Positions 38,530 through 46,968 of a stretch of 64,000 nt of DNA are shown here, piece after piece. The DNA lies in the NCBI GenBank assembly GCA_026707285.1, contig JAPOXD010000055.1:1-64000 (forward strand), given 5' to 3'. The translations under genes were made by a program, and so were the position numbers. Origin of the DNA: Chloroflexota bacterium. GTDB lineage: Bacteria; Chloroflexota; UBA11872. The notes under the pieces were generated by a model, which worked only from the letters and a program-made list of their open reading frames with translations, ran no database searches and was not told the DNA's origin. The first letter of the stretch is position 1. The number at the start of each line of letters is the position of its first letter.

Positions 38530-39780
38530 TTGGCACGTAATCGAACGGTCGTCGGGTTGGACGTAGGCACGACCAAGACCTGCGTGGTCGTTGGTCGGGA
38601 ATATCGGGACACGCAGCTGCATGTGCTGGGCATTGGCACGGCGCCGTCCCTTGGCCTCAAGGGCGGGCAGGTGGTCGACATCGTGCAGACGATCAAGGCG
38701 ATCGACGAGGCGGTGATGCGTGCCGAGGAGGCATCACAGACGCGGGTGCGCCACGTGGTGGCCGGCATCGCCGGGGGGCATCTGCAGTCCCATAGCCAGC
38801 ACGCCGAGTTGCGGCTCGGCGCCGACGATCCGACGGTGCGGCCGCGGCACATGAACAGCATCGTGCGCACGGCGGCGGCTATCTCGCTGCCGGCCGAGCG
38901 CGAGATCGCCGCCGTGATTCCGAAGACTTTCAGCGTGGACCACCTGACCGACGTGCTGGACCCGCGCGGGCTCACCGGGCGGTGCCTGAAGGTCGAGGCC
39001 CACGTGGTGACGGGCGCCACCAACGCCATGACTAACCTGGAGCGCTGCGTGACGGGGGCCGGCTGCGAGGTCCGCGACCGCGTCCTGCAGCCGCTGGCGT
39101 CGGCTGCGTCCTGTCTCACCGAGGACCAGCGGCGGGAAGGCGCGGCGGTGGTCGACATCGGCGGCGGCACGACCGACGTGGCGATCTACGTGGGCGACGC
39201 CTGCTGGCACATTGCCGTGCTGCCCATGGGCGGCGCGCTCGTCACGTCCGACATCGCCCGCGGTCTACGCCTGCCGCTGCGAGTGGCCGAGGCCCTCAAG
39301 ATCCAGCATGGCCGGGCCGATCCCTACGTCGATGCCGACGAGTCGGCCGTCGAAGTGCCGGGCTTCGACTACGGCGCGCCGGTCGCGGTTCGCCGCCGCG
39401 ACCTGGCTCAGGTCATCGACGCGCGCATGGAGGAGATCTTCACGCACGTGAAGGATGAAATCGTGCGCAGCGGGTACTACGACGTGCTCACGGCCGGCGT
39501 CGCCTTGACGGGCGGCGGGTCGATGATCCCGGGTCTGGCGGCCAAGGCGTCGGAGATTCTGGAGCTGCCCGTCACGCTGGGCCGGCCGCAGGCGCTCTGG
39601 GGTCTGGACGAGGGCATGCGCGAGCCGCAGTTCAGCACCGCCATCGGCCTGACGCTCATGGGCGCGACACCGCGCCCGGATCACGGGTGGTTGGATCAGC
39701 GGCCCGTGCGACGGGCCGGCGGGGTGCTCACCAGCTTCGGGTCGTGGCTGCGAGGCCTGGCCTCGCCGGCCGCGGCCTGA
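38530..39780 (+). CDS. ftsA: cell division protein FtsA
   Basis: 416-aa actin-like ATPase that tethers FtsZ to the membrane. Phosphate-binding loops VGLDVGTTKTCVVVG (near the start) and AVVDIGGGTTDVAIYVGD (about 205) and adenosine motif GVALTGGGSMIPGL (about 320) are intact. TTG 38530 is chosen because GGAGAG lies seven bases upstream; a TTG at 38485 would add 15 residues without such a site. The C-terminal end (VLTSFGSWLRGLASPAAA) is amphipathic, as needed for membrane binding. Confidence 0.93.
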   Translation: MARNRTVVGLDVGTTKTCVVVGREYRDTQLHVLGIGTAPSLGLKGGQVVDIVQTIKAIDEAVMRAEEASQTRVRHVVAGIAGGHLQSHSQHAELRLGADDPTVRPRHMNSIVRTAAAISLPAEREIAAVIPKTFSVDHLTDVLDPRGLTGRCLKVEAHVVTGATNAMTNLERCVTGAGCEVRDRVLQPLASAASCLTEDQRREGAAVVDIGGGTTDVAIYVGDACWHIAVLPMGGALVTSDIARGLRLPLRVAEALKIQHGRADPYVDADESAVEVPGFDYGAPVAVRRRDLAQVIDARMEEIFTHVKDEIVRSGYYDVLTAGVALTGGGSMIPGLAAKASEILELPVTLGRPQALWGLDEGMREPQFSTAIGLTLMGATPRPDHGWLDQRPVRRAGGVLTSFGSWLRGLASPAAA

Positions 39781-39811
39781 TGAAATGTCCCACAGACGCT
39801 TTACTGTTGTG

Positions 39812-39817
39812 CATAAT
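39812..39817 (+). promoter_or_regulatory. candidate -10 box before ftsZ
   Basis: TTGTGCATAATGAG in the ftsA-ftsZ gap contains CATAAT (5/6 match to TATAAT), 72 bp before ATG 39889. No convincing -35 was found. FtsZ often has its own promoter, and this AT-rich spot stands out in the 108-bp gap. Confidence 0.35.
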
Positions 39818-39888
39818 GAGTAGCCGAACGCGCGAGCTGACCGTATGACGTCCGCCAGCGCTGGACTCCGGCGACAGGGGACCAAGAC

Positions 39889-41040
39889 ATGAACGACGAT
39901 ACCGGCAGCACGGGCCGCATTACACGACTCACGACGCCGCGGCGCGGGGCATCCCAGCCTCCCAGCGAGCAATCCGCCACCATCAAGGTGGTCGGCGTGG
40001 GCGGGGGCGGGAGCAACGCCGTCGACCGGATGATCGACGTGGACGTCAGTGGCGTGGATTTCATCACCGTCAACACCGACGCGCAGGCGCTGATGCGCTC
40101 GCAAGCTTCGGTGCGCGTGCACATTGGCGAAAAGGCCACCCGCGGGCTCGGATCCGGCGGCAACCCGGCGCTGGGCCACAAGGCGGCGGAAGAATCCGCC
40201 GAGGATCTGCGTCAGTCGCTCGAAGGGGCCGACATGATCTTCATCGCCGCCGGCATGGGCGGCGGCACGGGCACGGGCGGCGCTCCGGTCGTGGCCGAGA
40301 TCGCGCAGGAAAGCGACGCGCTGACCGTGGGCGTCGTCACCCGTCCGTTCGCGTTCGAAGGCACGGCGCGCGCGCGCGTGGCCGATGAAGGCATCCAAGA
40401 CCTCGGCGAGCGCGTCGACACGCTGGTGGTGATTCCCAACGACCGGCTGCTCAACGTGGCCGACGCCAAATCCACGATCAGCGAGGCCTTCGCGCTGGCC
40501 GACGACGTGCTGCGACAGGCGATCCAGGGCGTCTCGGACCTCATCACCATGCCCGGCCTGATCAACCTGGACTTCAACGACGTGCGGGCCGTCATGACCG
40601 ACGCCGGCACCGCGCTCATGGCCATGGGCGAGGGCCAGGGCGAGACCCGCGCCACCGACGCCATCACCCAGGCCCTCAACAGCCCGCTGCTCGACACCTC
40701 CATGGACGGCGCGCGCGGCGTGCTGCTGAACTTCACGGGCGGCTCCGACATGACGCTGTACGAGGTGAACGAGGCGGCGGAGATCGTGGCCAAGACGGCC
40801 GATCCGAACGCCAACATCATCTTCGGCACCGTGGTCGACGAGTCGCTCGAAGGCCGAATTCACGTCACCGTGATCGCGACGGGCTTTCAGCTCGAGCGCA
40901 AGGAAGTGCGACCCGCCACGCGGTCGCGCGTGCGAACGCCCGCCTCGCCCCGTGTGCGCGAGCTGGACTTCTCACCCGGTCCCGAGGACCAGCCCGAGAT
41001 CGAGATTCCGGCATTCCTGCGGCGTCGGTCCGCCGGATAG
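39889..41040 (+). CDS. ftsZ: cell division protein FtsZ
   Basis: 383-aa tubulin-like GTPase forming the division ring. Seen: VGVGGGGSNAVDRMID, NTDAQAL, the tubulin signature GGGTGTG (124-130) in AGMGGGTGTGGAPVVAE, the T7-loop region GLINLDFNDVRAVM, and a disordered basic/acidic linker. The last residues EIPAFLRRR form the conserved C-terminal peptide that binds FtsA or SepF. It is 108 bp after ftsA and closes the dcw cluster. Confidence 0.97.
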   Translation: MNDDTGSTGRITRLTTPRRGASQPPSEQSATIKVVGVGGGGSNAVDRMIDVDVSGVDFITVNTDAQALMRSQASVRVHIGEKATRGLGSGGNPALGHKAAEESAEDLRQSLEGADMIFIAAGMGGGTGTGGAPVVAEIAQESDALTVGVVTRPFAFEGTARARVADEGIQDLGERVDTLVVIPNDRLLNVADAKSTISEAFALADDVLRQAIQGVSDLITMPGLINLDFNDVRAVMTDAGTALMAMGEGQGETRATDAITQALNSPLLDTSMDGARGVLLNFTGGSDMTLYEVNEAAEIVAKTADPNANIIFGTVVDESLEGRIHVTVIATGFQLERKEVRPATRSRVRTPASPRVRELDFSPGPEDQPEIEIPAFLRRRSAG

Positions 41041-41095
41041 GCGCACGACCGACCGCCAACCGCCGCCGGCGCTCGTCCGCGCCTAGAATGGCGGG

Positions 41096-41842
41096 ATGCA
41101 GGGTGCTCCCACGGTCGACGACGGACTCCGCCTGCGCATCGCGTCGGTGCGGCAGGAGATCGCGGCAGCCTGCGTCGCGGCCGGCCGTTCGCCCGAATCC
41201 GTCGAGCTGGTGGCGGTGACCAAGACCGTGCCCGCCGACGTGGTGCGCGCGGCGCTCGCCGCGGGGCTCACGACGTTCGGTGAGAATCGAGTCCAGGAGG
41301 CCGACGCCAAGATTCCCCAGGTGGGCGGCGGGACATGGCATCTCATCGGGCACCTGCAACGCAACAAGGCGCGCACGGCGGTCCAGCGCTTCGCCTGCAT
41401 CCAGAGCGTGGACTCCCCGCGACTGGCGCGCCGGCTGGATGCGGTGCGCGAGGGTCGGCCCGTGGACGTGTTGGCGCAGGTGAACCTCACCGGCGCGTCG
41501 ACCCAAGAGGGCGCGGCGCCAGCGGACCTGGATGGGTTGTGCGCGGTGATTGACCGCGAGACCGGTCTGACCCTGCGCGGCCTGATGACCATCGGTCCGC
41601 TGGGGGGCGATCTCGCCGCGCTGCACGCCTGCTTCCGCGAGCTGCGCGAGGCGCGCGACGCGCTGCGGGCGCGGCTCCCCAATCAACCGCTGACCGAGCT
41701 GTCCATGGGTATGACGGACGATTTCGGCGCGGCGATTGCCGAGGGCTCAACGATGATTCGCGTGGGACGGGCTATCTTTGGCAGTCGCCCTGCGGCCGCA
41801 ACCGCCGTGCCCGCGCCACCGTCAACGGACTCGCCATGCTGA
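41096..41842 (+). CDS. yggS: pyridoxal phosphate homeostasis protein (YggS/YlmE)
   Basis: 248-aa PLP-binding TIM-barrel protein of the YggS/PROSC family. The PLP lysine is in VAVTKTVPADVV (about residue 44), with FGENRVQEADAK, WHLIGHLQRNKA and the terminal LSMGMTDDFGAAIAEGSTMIRVGRAIFG segment binding the phosphate. In many Gram-positive-type genomes it follows ftsZ together with sepF and yggT. Here it is followed directly by yggT (7-bp overlap) with no sepF between. Confidence 0.95.
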   Translation: MQGAPTVDDGLRLRIASVRQEIAAACVAAGRSPESVELVAVTKTVPADVVRAALAAGLTTFGENRVQEADAKIPQVGGGTWHLIGHLQRNKARTAVQRFACIQSVDSPRLARRLDAVREGRPVDVLAQVNLTGASTQEGAAPADLDGLCAVIDRETGLTLRGLMTIGPLGGDLAALHACFRELREARDALRARLPNQPLTELSMGMTDDFGAAIAEGSTMIRVGRAIFGSRPAAATAVPAPPSTDSPC

Positions 41843-42099
41843 CCGGTCTCCTCGACTTCTTGAACATCTTGGTCACGATCCTGGTGTTCGCGATCGTGGG
41901 CCGGGCGCTGCTGTCCTGGTTCGTCCAAGACCCGAGCCATCCGCTGATGCGTCTGCTCATCGACGTCACCGAGCCGATTTTGGCGCCGATCCGCAATCGC
42001 TTGCCGTCGTCCTGGATGATCGACCTCTCACCGCTGATTGCGATCCTGGTCATTCAGATCGTCTGGCAGTTGATTGTGGCGATCGCAACATCGCAGTAG
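41836..42099 (+). CDS. yggT: YggT/YlmG family membrane protein
   Basis: 87-aa protein with two hydrophobic helices (about 7-27, FLNILVTILVFAIVGRALLS, and about 65-84, LSPLIAILVIQIVWQLIV) and the family stretch RLLIDVTEPILAPIRNRLPS between them. Homologues in plastids (YLMG) and bacteria affect nucleoid and division/osmotic traits. The position after yggS is the conserved ylm arrangement. ATG 41836 lies inside the yggS end. Confidence 0.92.
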   Translation: MLTGLLDFLNILVTILVFAIVGRALLSWFVQDPSHPLMRLLIDVTEPILAPIRNRLPSSWMIDLSPLIAILVIQIVWQLIVAIATSQ

Positions 42100-42220
42100 C
42101 GCCGTGGCGTTGCTTCCGTGCTGCCTGACGCCGCTGGTGCGGCCCAGATGACCCTGCCTGTGCCTCGGATTGGTATCGCCCGCATGATTCCCCGCCGCAC
42201 CCGGGCGACGCGCTTCGCCA

Positions 42221-43516
42221 GTGCCTAGCCCGGGCCTCCAGCGACCGCGCGGCACGGCCGATCGCCTGCCGGCCGACGCGCCCGCGTGGGACGGCGTCCT
42301 GCGCGCATTCGCGCGCGAGTGCCGGCTGCGCAACTTTCAGCCCATCAGCACGCCGACCTTCGAGACCACCGAGCTGTTCGACAAGGGCACCGGCGCCACC
42401 ACGGACATCGTGCAGAGGGAGATGTACACCTTCGACGACCGCGGGGGCGACTCGCTGACCCTGCGGCCGGAGGGCACGCCGTCCATCGTGCGCGCCTACC
42501 AGCAGCACGGCATGCACGTGCTGCCGCAGCCGGTGAAGCTCTACTACGTCCTGCCGGTGTTCCGCTATGACCGGCCGCAGGCCGGCCGTTTGCGCGAGCA
42601 CCACCAGATCGGCGCCGAGGCCCTGGGCGACCCCAACCCGGCCGTCGACGCCGAGGTGATCGACCTGCTCTGGAGCACGCTTCGCGCGCTTGGGATCTCG
42701 GACCTGGCGCTGCACGTCAACTCGCTCGGGGACCCGGAGTCACGGCCGGCGTACCGCGCCGCGCTGGTGGCCTTCTTCACGCCGCACGCGGACAAGATTT
42801 GCGCCGATTGCCAGCAGCGGCTGACGCAAAACCCGCTGCGGCTGCTGGATTGCAAGAAGCCGCCGTGCGAGCGAGTGAGCGCCGACGCGCCGCGTTCGCT
42901 CGACTACCTCGGCGACGCCGCGCGTGAGCACTTCGACACGCTGCGGCGCCTCCTTGGGGCGCTGGACATTCCCTGCACCCTGGACCACCGGCTGGCCCGC
43001 GGCCTGGACTACTACAACCGCACCGTGTTCGAGATCGTGCCGCCCCACGGCAGCGCGCAGAGCACCGTCGGCGGCGGTGGGCGCTACGACTACCTGGCCG
43101 AGACGCTCGGCGGACCGCACCTGCCGGGCGTCGGGTTCGGCAGCGGCATCGAGCGCATCCTGCTCAATCGTCGGCGCGTCGGGCTCGAGGAAGCCGCGAC
43201 GCACGTCCCTGATGTGTACGTGGCGCCCCTGGCCGATGCGGCGCTGACGGTCGTGACCACCGTCGCCGCGGGACTGCGGCAGGCGGGCGTCGCTACCGAG
43301 GTCGGCTACGCCGCCGCCAGCCCACGCTCCCACCTGCGCCGCGCCAACGCCATCGGCGCGCGGGTGGCGCTGATCGTCGGCAATCGCGAGGTCGAGGCCG
43401 GGCGTGTGACTCTCAAGCCCCTCGGCGGCGGCGACCAGGTCGACGTGGCGCTCGACGACGTCGTGTCGTCCACGCAGGCCGTCCTCGCCGGTCGAGCGAC
43501 CGGTGGCGACGCATGA
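42221..43516 (+). CDS. hisS: histidine--tRNA ligase
   Basis: 431-aa class II aminoacyl-tRNA synthetase. GLQRPRGTADRLP, motif 1 in CRLRNFQPISTPTFETTELF, motif 2 TLRPEGTPSIVRAY, histidine-specific ARGLDYYNRTVFEIV and motif 3 GVGFGSGIERILL are all visible, followed by the anticodon-binding domain. GTG 42221 is the first plausible start. The preceding 121 bp show no T-box features. Its stop overlaps hisH by 4 bp, grouping tRNA charging with His biosynthesis. Confidence 0.96.
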   Translation: MPSPGLQRPRGTADRLPADAPAWDGVLRAFARECRLRNFQPISTPTFETTELFDKGTGATTDIVQREMYTFDDRGGDSLTLRPEGTPSIVRAYQQHGMHVLPQPVKLYYVLPVFRYDRPQAGRLREHHQIGAEALGDPNPAVDAEVIDLLWSTLRALGISDLALHVNSLGDPESRPAYRAALVAFFTPHADKICADCQQRLTQNPLRLLDCKKPPCERVSADAPRSLDYLGDAAREHFDTLRRLLGALDIPCTLDHRLARGLDYYNRTVFEIVPPHGSAQSTVGGGGRYDYLAETLGGPHLPGVGFGSGIERILLNRRRVGLEEAATHVPDVYVAPLADAALTVVTTVAAGLRQAGVATEVGYAAASPRSHLRRANAIGARVALIVGNREVEAGRVTLKPLGGGDQVDVALDDVVSSTQAVLAGRATGGDA

Positions 43517-44145
43517 TCGCGGTCGTGGACTACGGGGCCGGCAATCTGCACAGCGTGGAGCGCGCGTTGCGGCACGTCGGCGCCGAGATCACCGTGACTC
43601 ACGACCCATCGGAGATTGCCGATGCCGCCGGCGTCGTCCTGCCCGGCGTCGGGGCCGCCGCGGATACCATGCGCGGCTTGGAGCGCGCCGGCGTGATCCC
43701 GGCCATCCTGGATGCGATCGACCGCGGCGTGCCCTACCTGGGCATCTGCATGGGGCTCCAGGTGCTCTATGAGGCCAGCGACGAGGACGGCGGCACCACC
43801 TGCCTCGGCGTGGTGCCGGGCCGCGTGGTGCGTTTCCCGCCCAGGCAGCACGTGCCGCACATGGGCTGGAACCAGGTCCGCCAGCAGGTCGAGTCGCCGC
43901 TGTTCGCGGGTATCCCCCAGGACGCCAACTTCTACTTCGTGCACTCGTACTTCGCGCCCGTTGACGGAGACGCGCACGTGGCCGCGACCACCGACTACAG
44001 CGTCACCTTCACCAGCGCGCTGCTGCGCGACAACATCTTCGCCACGCAGTTCCACCCGGAGAAAAGCGGCGGCGCGGGCTTGCGGCTCTACGCCAACTTC
44101 GCGCGCTCGGCGGGCCAGCACCCGCCTGACGACGCCGGCCCGTGA
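43513..44145 (+). CDS. hisH: imidazole glycerol phosphate synthase, glutaminase subunit
   Basis: 210-aa class I amidotransferase supplying ammonia to HisF. VVDYGAGNLHSVERAL, LPGVGAAADTMRGL, the nucleophile Cys in LGICMGLQVLYEAS (about residue 81), and the His-Glu pair in ATQFHPEKSGGAGLRLYANF are present. It overlaps hisS by 4 bp and hisA by 1-4 bp. The product works with HisF two genes downstream. Confidence 0.96.
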   Translation: MIAVVDYGAGNLHSVERALRHVGAEITVTHDPSEIADAAGVVLPGVGAAADTMRGLERAGVIPAILDAIDRGVPYLGICMGLQVLYEASDEDGGTTCLGVVPGRVVRFPPRQHVPHMGWNQVRQQVESPLFAGIPQDANFYFVHSYFAPVDGDAHVAATTDYSVTFTSALLRDNIFATQFHPEKSGGAGLRLYANFARSAGQHPPDDAGP

Positions 44146-44882
44146 TGGAGGTCTATCCTCCCGTCGATATCCGCGGCGGTCGCTGCGTGCAGCTCGTGCA
44201 GGGCGATTTCGACCGCGAGACGGTCTTCTTCGAAGATCCGGTAGAGGCGGCCCGGCGCTGGCTGGCGCAGGGCGCCGCGTGGCTGCACGTCGTCGATCTC
44301 AACGGGGCACGCGGCGGCGTCAGCACGAATGCCGCGATCATCGAGGACATCATCAATGTCGCGGGTGATGTCCCGGTGCAGGTCGCGGGCGGCCTCCGTT
44401 CGCCGGCCGATGTCGAGCGGGTGCTTGGGCATGGGGCCGCAAGGATCGTGCTGGGAACTGCGGCCGTGCGCGATCCCGAAATGCTGGCGCGCGCCGCCGC
44501 CGACCACCCCGGCCAGATCGCCGTGGCGGTGGAGGGACGCCGGGGCATGGCTGTCACCGATGCCTGGGCGAAGGAGTCCACGCTGACGGTCACAGAACTG
44601 GCGGCGCGGGCGGTGGACGCCGGGGCCGCGGCCATCATGTACACCGACGTGGTCGTCGAGGGCATGCTCAAGGGACCGAACGTCGCGGGCACGCGCGACC
44701 TGGTCGAACAGGTCGGTGAACACCTGCCGGTGGTCGCCTCGGGGGGCGTGGCGTCGCTCGACGACATCGTCCGGCTGCGCGAGGCCGGGGCGGCGGGCGT
44801 CATCATCGGCAGCGCCCTGTACCGCGGAGCGTTCTCACTCGCCGAAGCCATCCAGGCCGCCGCTGGTGAAGCCCGATGCTGA
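44145..44882 (+). CDS. hisA: ProFAR isomerase HisA
   Basis: About 245-aa TIM-barrel isomerase of histidine synthesis, opening the ribose ring of ProFAR to PRFAR. The catalytic Asp8 lies in [15 protein letters not shown], and the second acid in the [14 protein letters not shown] region. Phosphate loops [15 protein letters not shown] and [12 protein letters not shown] match. ATG 44145 overlaps hisH (TGATG); GTG 44142 gives a GTGA overlap as an alternative. Substrate region [16 protein letters not shown] is standard, so HisA, not a dual PriA/TrpF, is the simplest call. Confidence 0.95.
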   Translation: MEVYPPVDIRGGRCVQLVQGDFDRETVFFEDPVEAARRWLAQGAAWLHVVDLNGARGGVSTNAAIIEDIINVAGDVPVQVAGGLRSPADVERVLGHGAARIVLGTAAVRDPEMLARAAADHPGQIAVAVEGRRGMAVTDAWAKESTLTVTELAARAVDAGAAAIMYTDVVVEGMLKGPNVAGTRDLVEQVGEHLPVVASGGVASLDDIVRLREAGAAGVIIGSALYRGAFSLAEAIQAAAGEARC

Positions 44883-45655
44883 CCCGCCGCATCATTCCCT
44901 GTCTCGACGTGAAGAACGGACGCAACGTGCGCGGCGTGAAGTTCTCGGCCGACGTGGATGCCGGGGATCCCGTCGAGCTTGCCGCGCGCTACGACCGCGA
45001 GGGCGCCGACGAGTTGGTCTTCTACGACATCACGGCCTCCGCCGAGGGCCGCGACATCATGGGCGACCTGGTCGAGCGGGTGGCGTCGGAGGTTTTCATT
45101 CCGCTCACCGTGGGCGGCGGGCTGCGCAATGCCGACGACATGTACGCCATGCTGCGGCGGGGAGCGGAAAAGGTGTCGATCAACAGCGCCGCCCATCGCG
45201 ATCCCGACTTGATTCGCATCGGCGCCGACCGGTTTGGGTCGCAGTGCATTGTGCTCTCCGTCGATGCGCGGCTTCGAACCGACCGCGCGTCGCCGTGGTG
45301 GGAGGTAGTGCTGGACGGCGGCCGTACGCCCACCGGCCTGGACGCCATCGAGGTCGCCCAGCGCGGCGTCGAGCTTGGCGCAGGCGAGATCGTGATGAAC
45401 AGCATCGACGCCGACGGCACCCGCGCGGGATACGACCTGGACCAGTTGCGCGCCGTGTGCGACGCCGTGCCGGTGCCGGTCGTCGCCTCGGGCGGCGCCG
45501 GGTCGATCGAGCACATCCGCGCGGCGTTGGTCGAAGGCCGCGCCCACGCCGCGCTCGCGGCGTCGATCTTTCACTTCAAGATGATCAGCATCGAGCGCGT
45601 CAAGCGCGAGCTGGTAGCCGCAGGGCTGCCGATGCGCATGGACCCGTTCGCGTAG
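44876..45655 (+). CDS. hisF: imidazole glycerol phosphate synthase, cyclase subunit
   Basis: 259-aa TIM-barrel cyclase, partner of HisH. Catalytic Asp11 ([19 protein letters not shown]) and Asp131-type residue (IVLSVDARL) are in place, as are [33 protein letters not shown] and [17 protein letters not shown]. Overlaps hisA by 7 bp. After its stop there is a 197-bp region with a palindromic repeat and the end of the his operon. hisI, E, B, C, D and G are not present here. Confidence 0.96.
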   Translation: MLTRRIIPCLDVKNGRNVRGVKFSADVDAGDPVELAARYDREGADELVFYDITASAEGRDIMGDLVERVASEVFIPLTVGGGLRNADDMYAMLRRGAEKVSINSAAHRDPDLIRIGADRFGSQCIVLSVDARLRTDRASPWWEVVLDGGRTPTGLDAIEVAQRGVELGAGEIVMNSIDADGTRAGYDLDQLRAVCDAVPVPVVASGGAGSIEHIRAALVEGRAHAALAASIFHFKMISIERVKRELVAAGLPMRMDPFA

Positions 45656-45745
45656 GTCGCGGCCTCCCGGCAGTCCCTCCGTCATTCCCAAGGTGGGAGA
45701 CCCCCGCAAATCCGCAACAGTAAGGAGTGGGGAGCGGGTCTGGTT

Positions 45746-45780
45746 CCCTCTCCCTTGAAGGGAGAGGGCTAGGGTGAGGG
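45746..45780. repeat. CCCTCTCCCTT palindrome
   Basis: Perfect 11-bp arms CCCTCTCCCTT-g-AAGGGAGAGGG, then CTAGGGTGAGGG. Same family as 4839-4859. It lies 90 bp after hisF and could terminate the operon. Confidence 0.6.
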
Positions 45781-45852
45781 TGATCCGGGGCTTGGGCGCG
45801 AGCTGTTGACCATTCTTTCGATGGTCTCCGCAGGCGGGGATCCAGGCCCGGC

Positions 45853-46008
45853 CTAGCCGTCGTCGAGCGGCAACTCCGGGGCAACGCCTGCGGGCGCGTC
45901 GCTAGTCTGACGCCGCGTCACGACGCACCACACGCGATACCCCAGATCGAGCCCGATCCCGAGCACGATCGTCCCCACGATCACAAAGAAGACGATCGTC
46001 TCGATCAT
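45853..46008 (-). CDS. small single-pass membrane protein
   Basis: A 51-codon frame begins MIETIVFFVIVGTIVLGIGL, a clear membrane helix, then DLGYRVWCVVTRRQ and an acidic tail ending PELPLDDG. ATG 46008 lies 27 bp after the end of the aldolase gene on the same strand, so it may be the second gene of that transcript. There is no strong ribosome site. Not recognised as a family; reported because the hydrophobic profile and codon bias look real. Confidence 0.45.
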   Translation of the reverse strand: MIETIVFFVIVGTIVLGIGLDLGYRVWCVVTRRQTSDAPAGVAPELPLDDG

Positions 46009-46034
46009 GGGCGCATCATGCCGGATGTAGGCGC

Positions 46035-46898
46035 TCAGCCGATGCCAAGCGTCTCACAGAGTCGATCCAGCCGCCGCAGCGCCTCGGCGTCCAGGCGGCT
46101 CTCAGCCGGTGCGCGGAAATGGCTGTGGGCGATCACGCCCTCACGCCGCAGCATCTCCTTGTAGACCGCCCCACCGATGGCATTCAGGGGCACGATCTCG
46201 CGCTGCCAAGTCTCACGCGCGGCGTCGCGATTGCCCGCGTGCCACAGGTCCCAGATGCGCGCGAACGAGCCGACCAGGGCGGCGTGGGGCATGGTGCCCT
46301 TCGATCCGATTTCCAGCTCCTCGATCAGCGCGCTGCCGCTGGCGCCGCCGATGATCGTGACCCGATCGCCGGCCGCGGCGATGGCCTCGGCCACGGATTC
46401 CGCCGGCGGGGCGCTCTCGACCTTGGCGTATTGGATTTGCGGCACCGCCCGGGCCAGCGCCGCCAGCTCGTCGCCCGAAAGGTGAGCGCCGGTCATCACC
46501 TGGGCCACGATGGGAATGCAAATGGCGGCGGCAACGGCTTCGAAATATCCGTGGAGCTCCGCTTCTGGAAGGCCGTTGGCCGGCGGAATCAGCATCACCG
46601 CCGACGCCCCGAGCGCTTCCGCCTCCTGGCTGGCGCGCACGGCAAGGACGGTGGCGGGGTATCCAGTTGACATAACAATTGGAATCCGCCCGTGCGACTG
46701 GTCAATGGTGACGCTCGCCACCAGCGTGCGCTCGGCCTCGCTCAGCTTGGGCATTTCGCTGCCGAACGCGATTCCCAGGCCATGAGCGCCGGCGTCGACG
46801 CAATAGTCCACCTCGCGGCGCAGACTGTCCTCGTCCACCCGGTCCTCGAGATCGAAGGGCGTTTTGAGAATGGGAATGACGCCGCGGATATCGGCCAT
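46035..46898 (-). CDS. dihydrodipicolinate synthase family aldolase
   Basis: 287-aa class I aldolase of the DapA/NanA superfamily, with a Schiff-base Lys in QIQYAKVESAPP (about residue 165). Motif GIAFGSEMPKLSEAER replaces the GTTGE of true DapA, so the substrate is likely a 2-keto sugar acid instead of aspartate semialdehyde; this is inference. The start ATG 46898 (MADIRGVIPILKTPF) matches the family. It is divergent from the alcohol dehydrogenase by 70 bp and could act in the same pathway. 4-hydroxy-2-oxo acid or sugar aldolase are alternatives. Confidence 0.88.
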   Translation of the reverse strand: MADIRGVIPILKTPFDLEDRVDEDSLRREVDYCVDAGAHGLGIAFGSEMPKLSEAERTLVASVTIDQSHGRIPIVMSTGYPATVLAVRASQEAEALGASAVMLIPPANGLPEAELHGYFEAVAAAICIPIVAQVMTGAHLSGDELAALARAVPQIQYAKVESAPPAESVAEAIAAAGDRVTIIGGASGSALIEELEIGSKGTMPHAALVGSFARIWDLWHAGNRDAARETWQREIVPLNAIGGAVYKEMLRREGVIAHSHFRAPAESRLDAEALRRLDRLCETLGIG

Positions 46899-46968
46899 GG
46901 CCAAAGGCTCTGAGAGATTGCTCTCCGGCATTGTTAGCAAAGGACGCCGGAGGGGCATACTGAAGCCA

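Noticed and set aside
39265-40863. 532-codon minus-strand frame opposite ftsA/ftsZ
   Set aside because: Shadow of the conserved ftsA and ftsZ genes; composition typical of antisense frames.
42100-42220. T-box or other leader upstream of hisS
   Set aside because: No T-box sequence or specifier stem could be seen in the 121 bp.
44153-45709. 518-codon minus-strand frame opposite hisA/hisF
   Set aside because: Shadow of the his genes with no recognisable domain.
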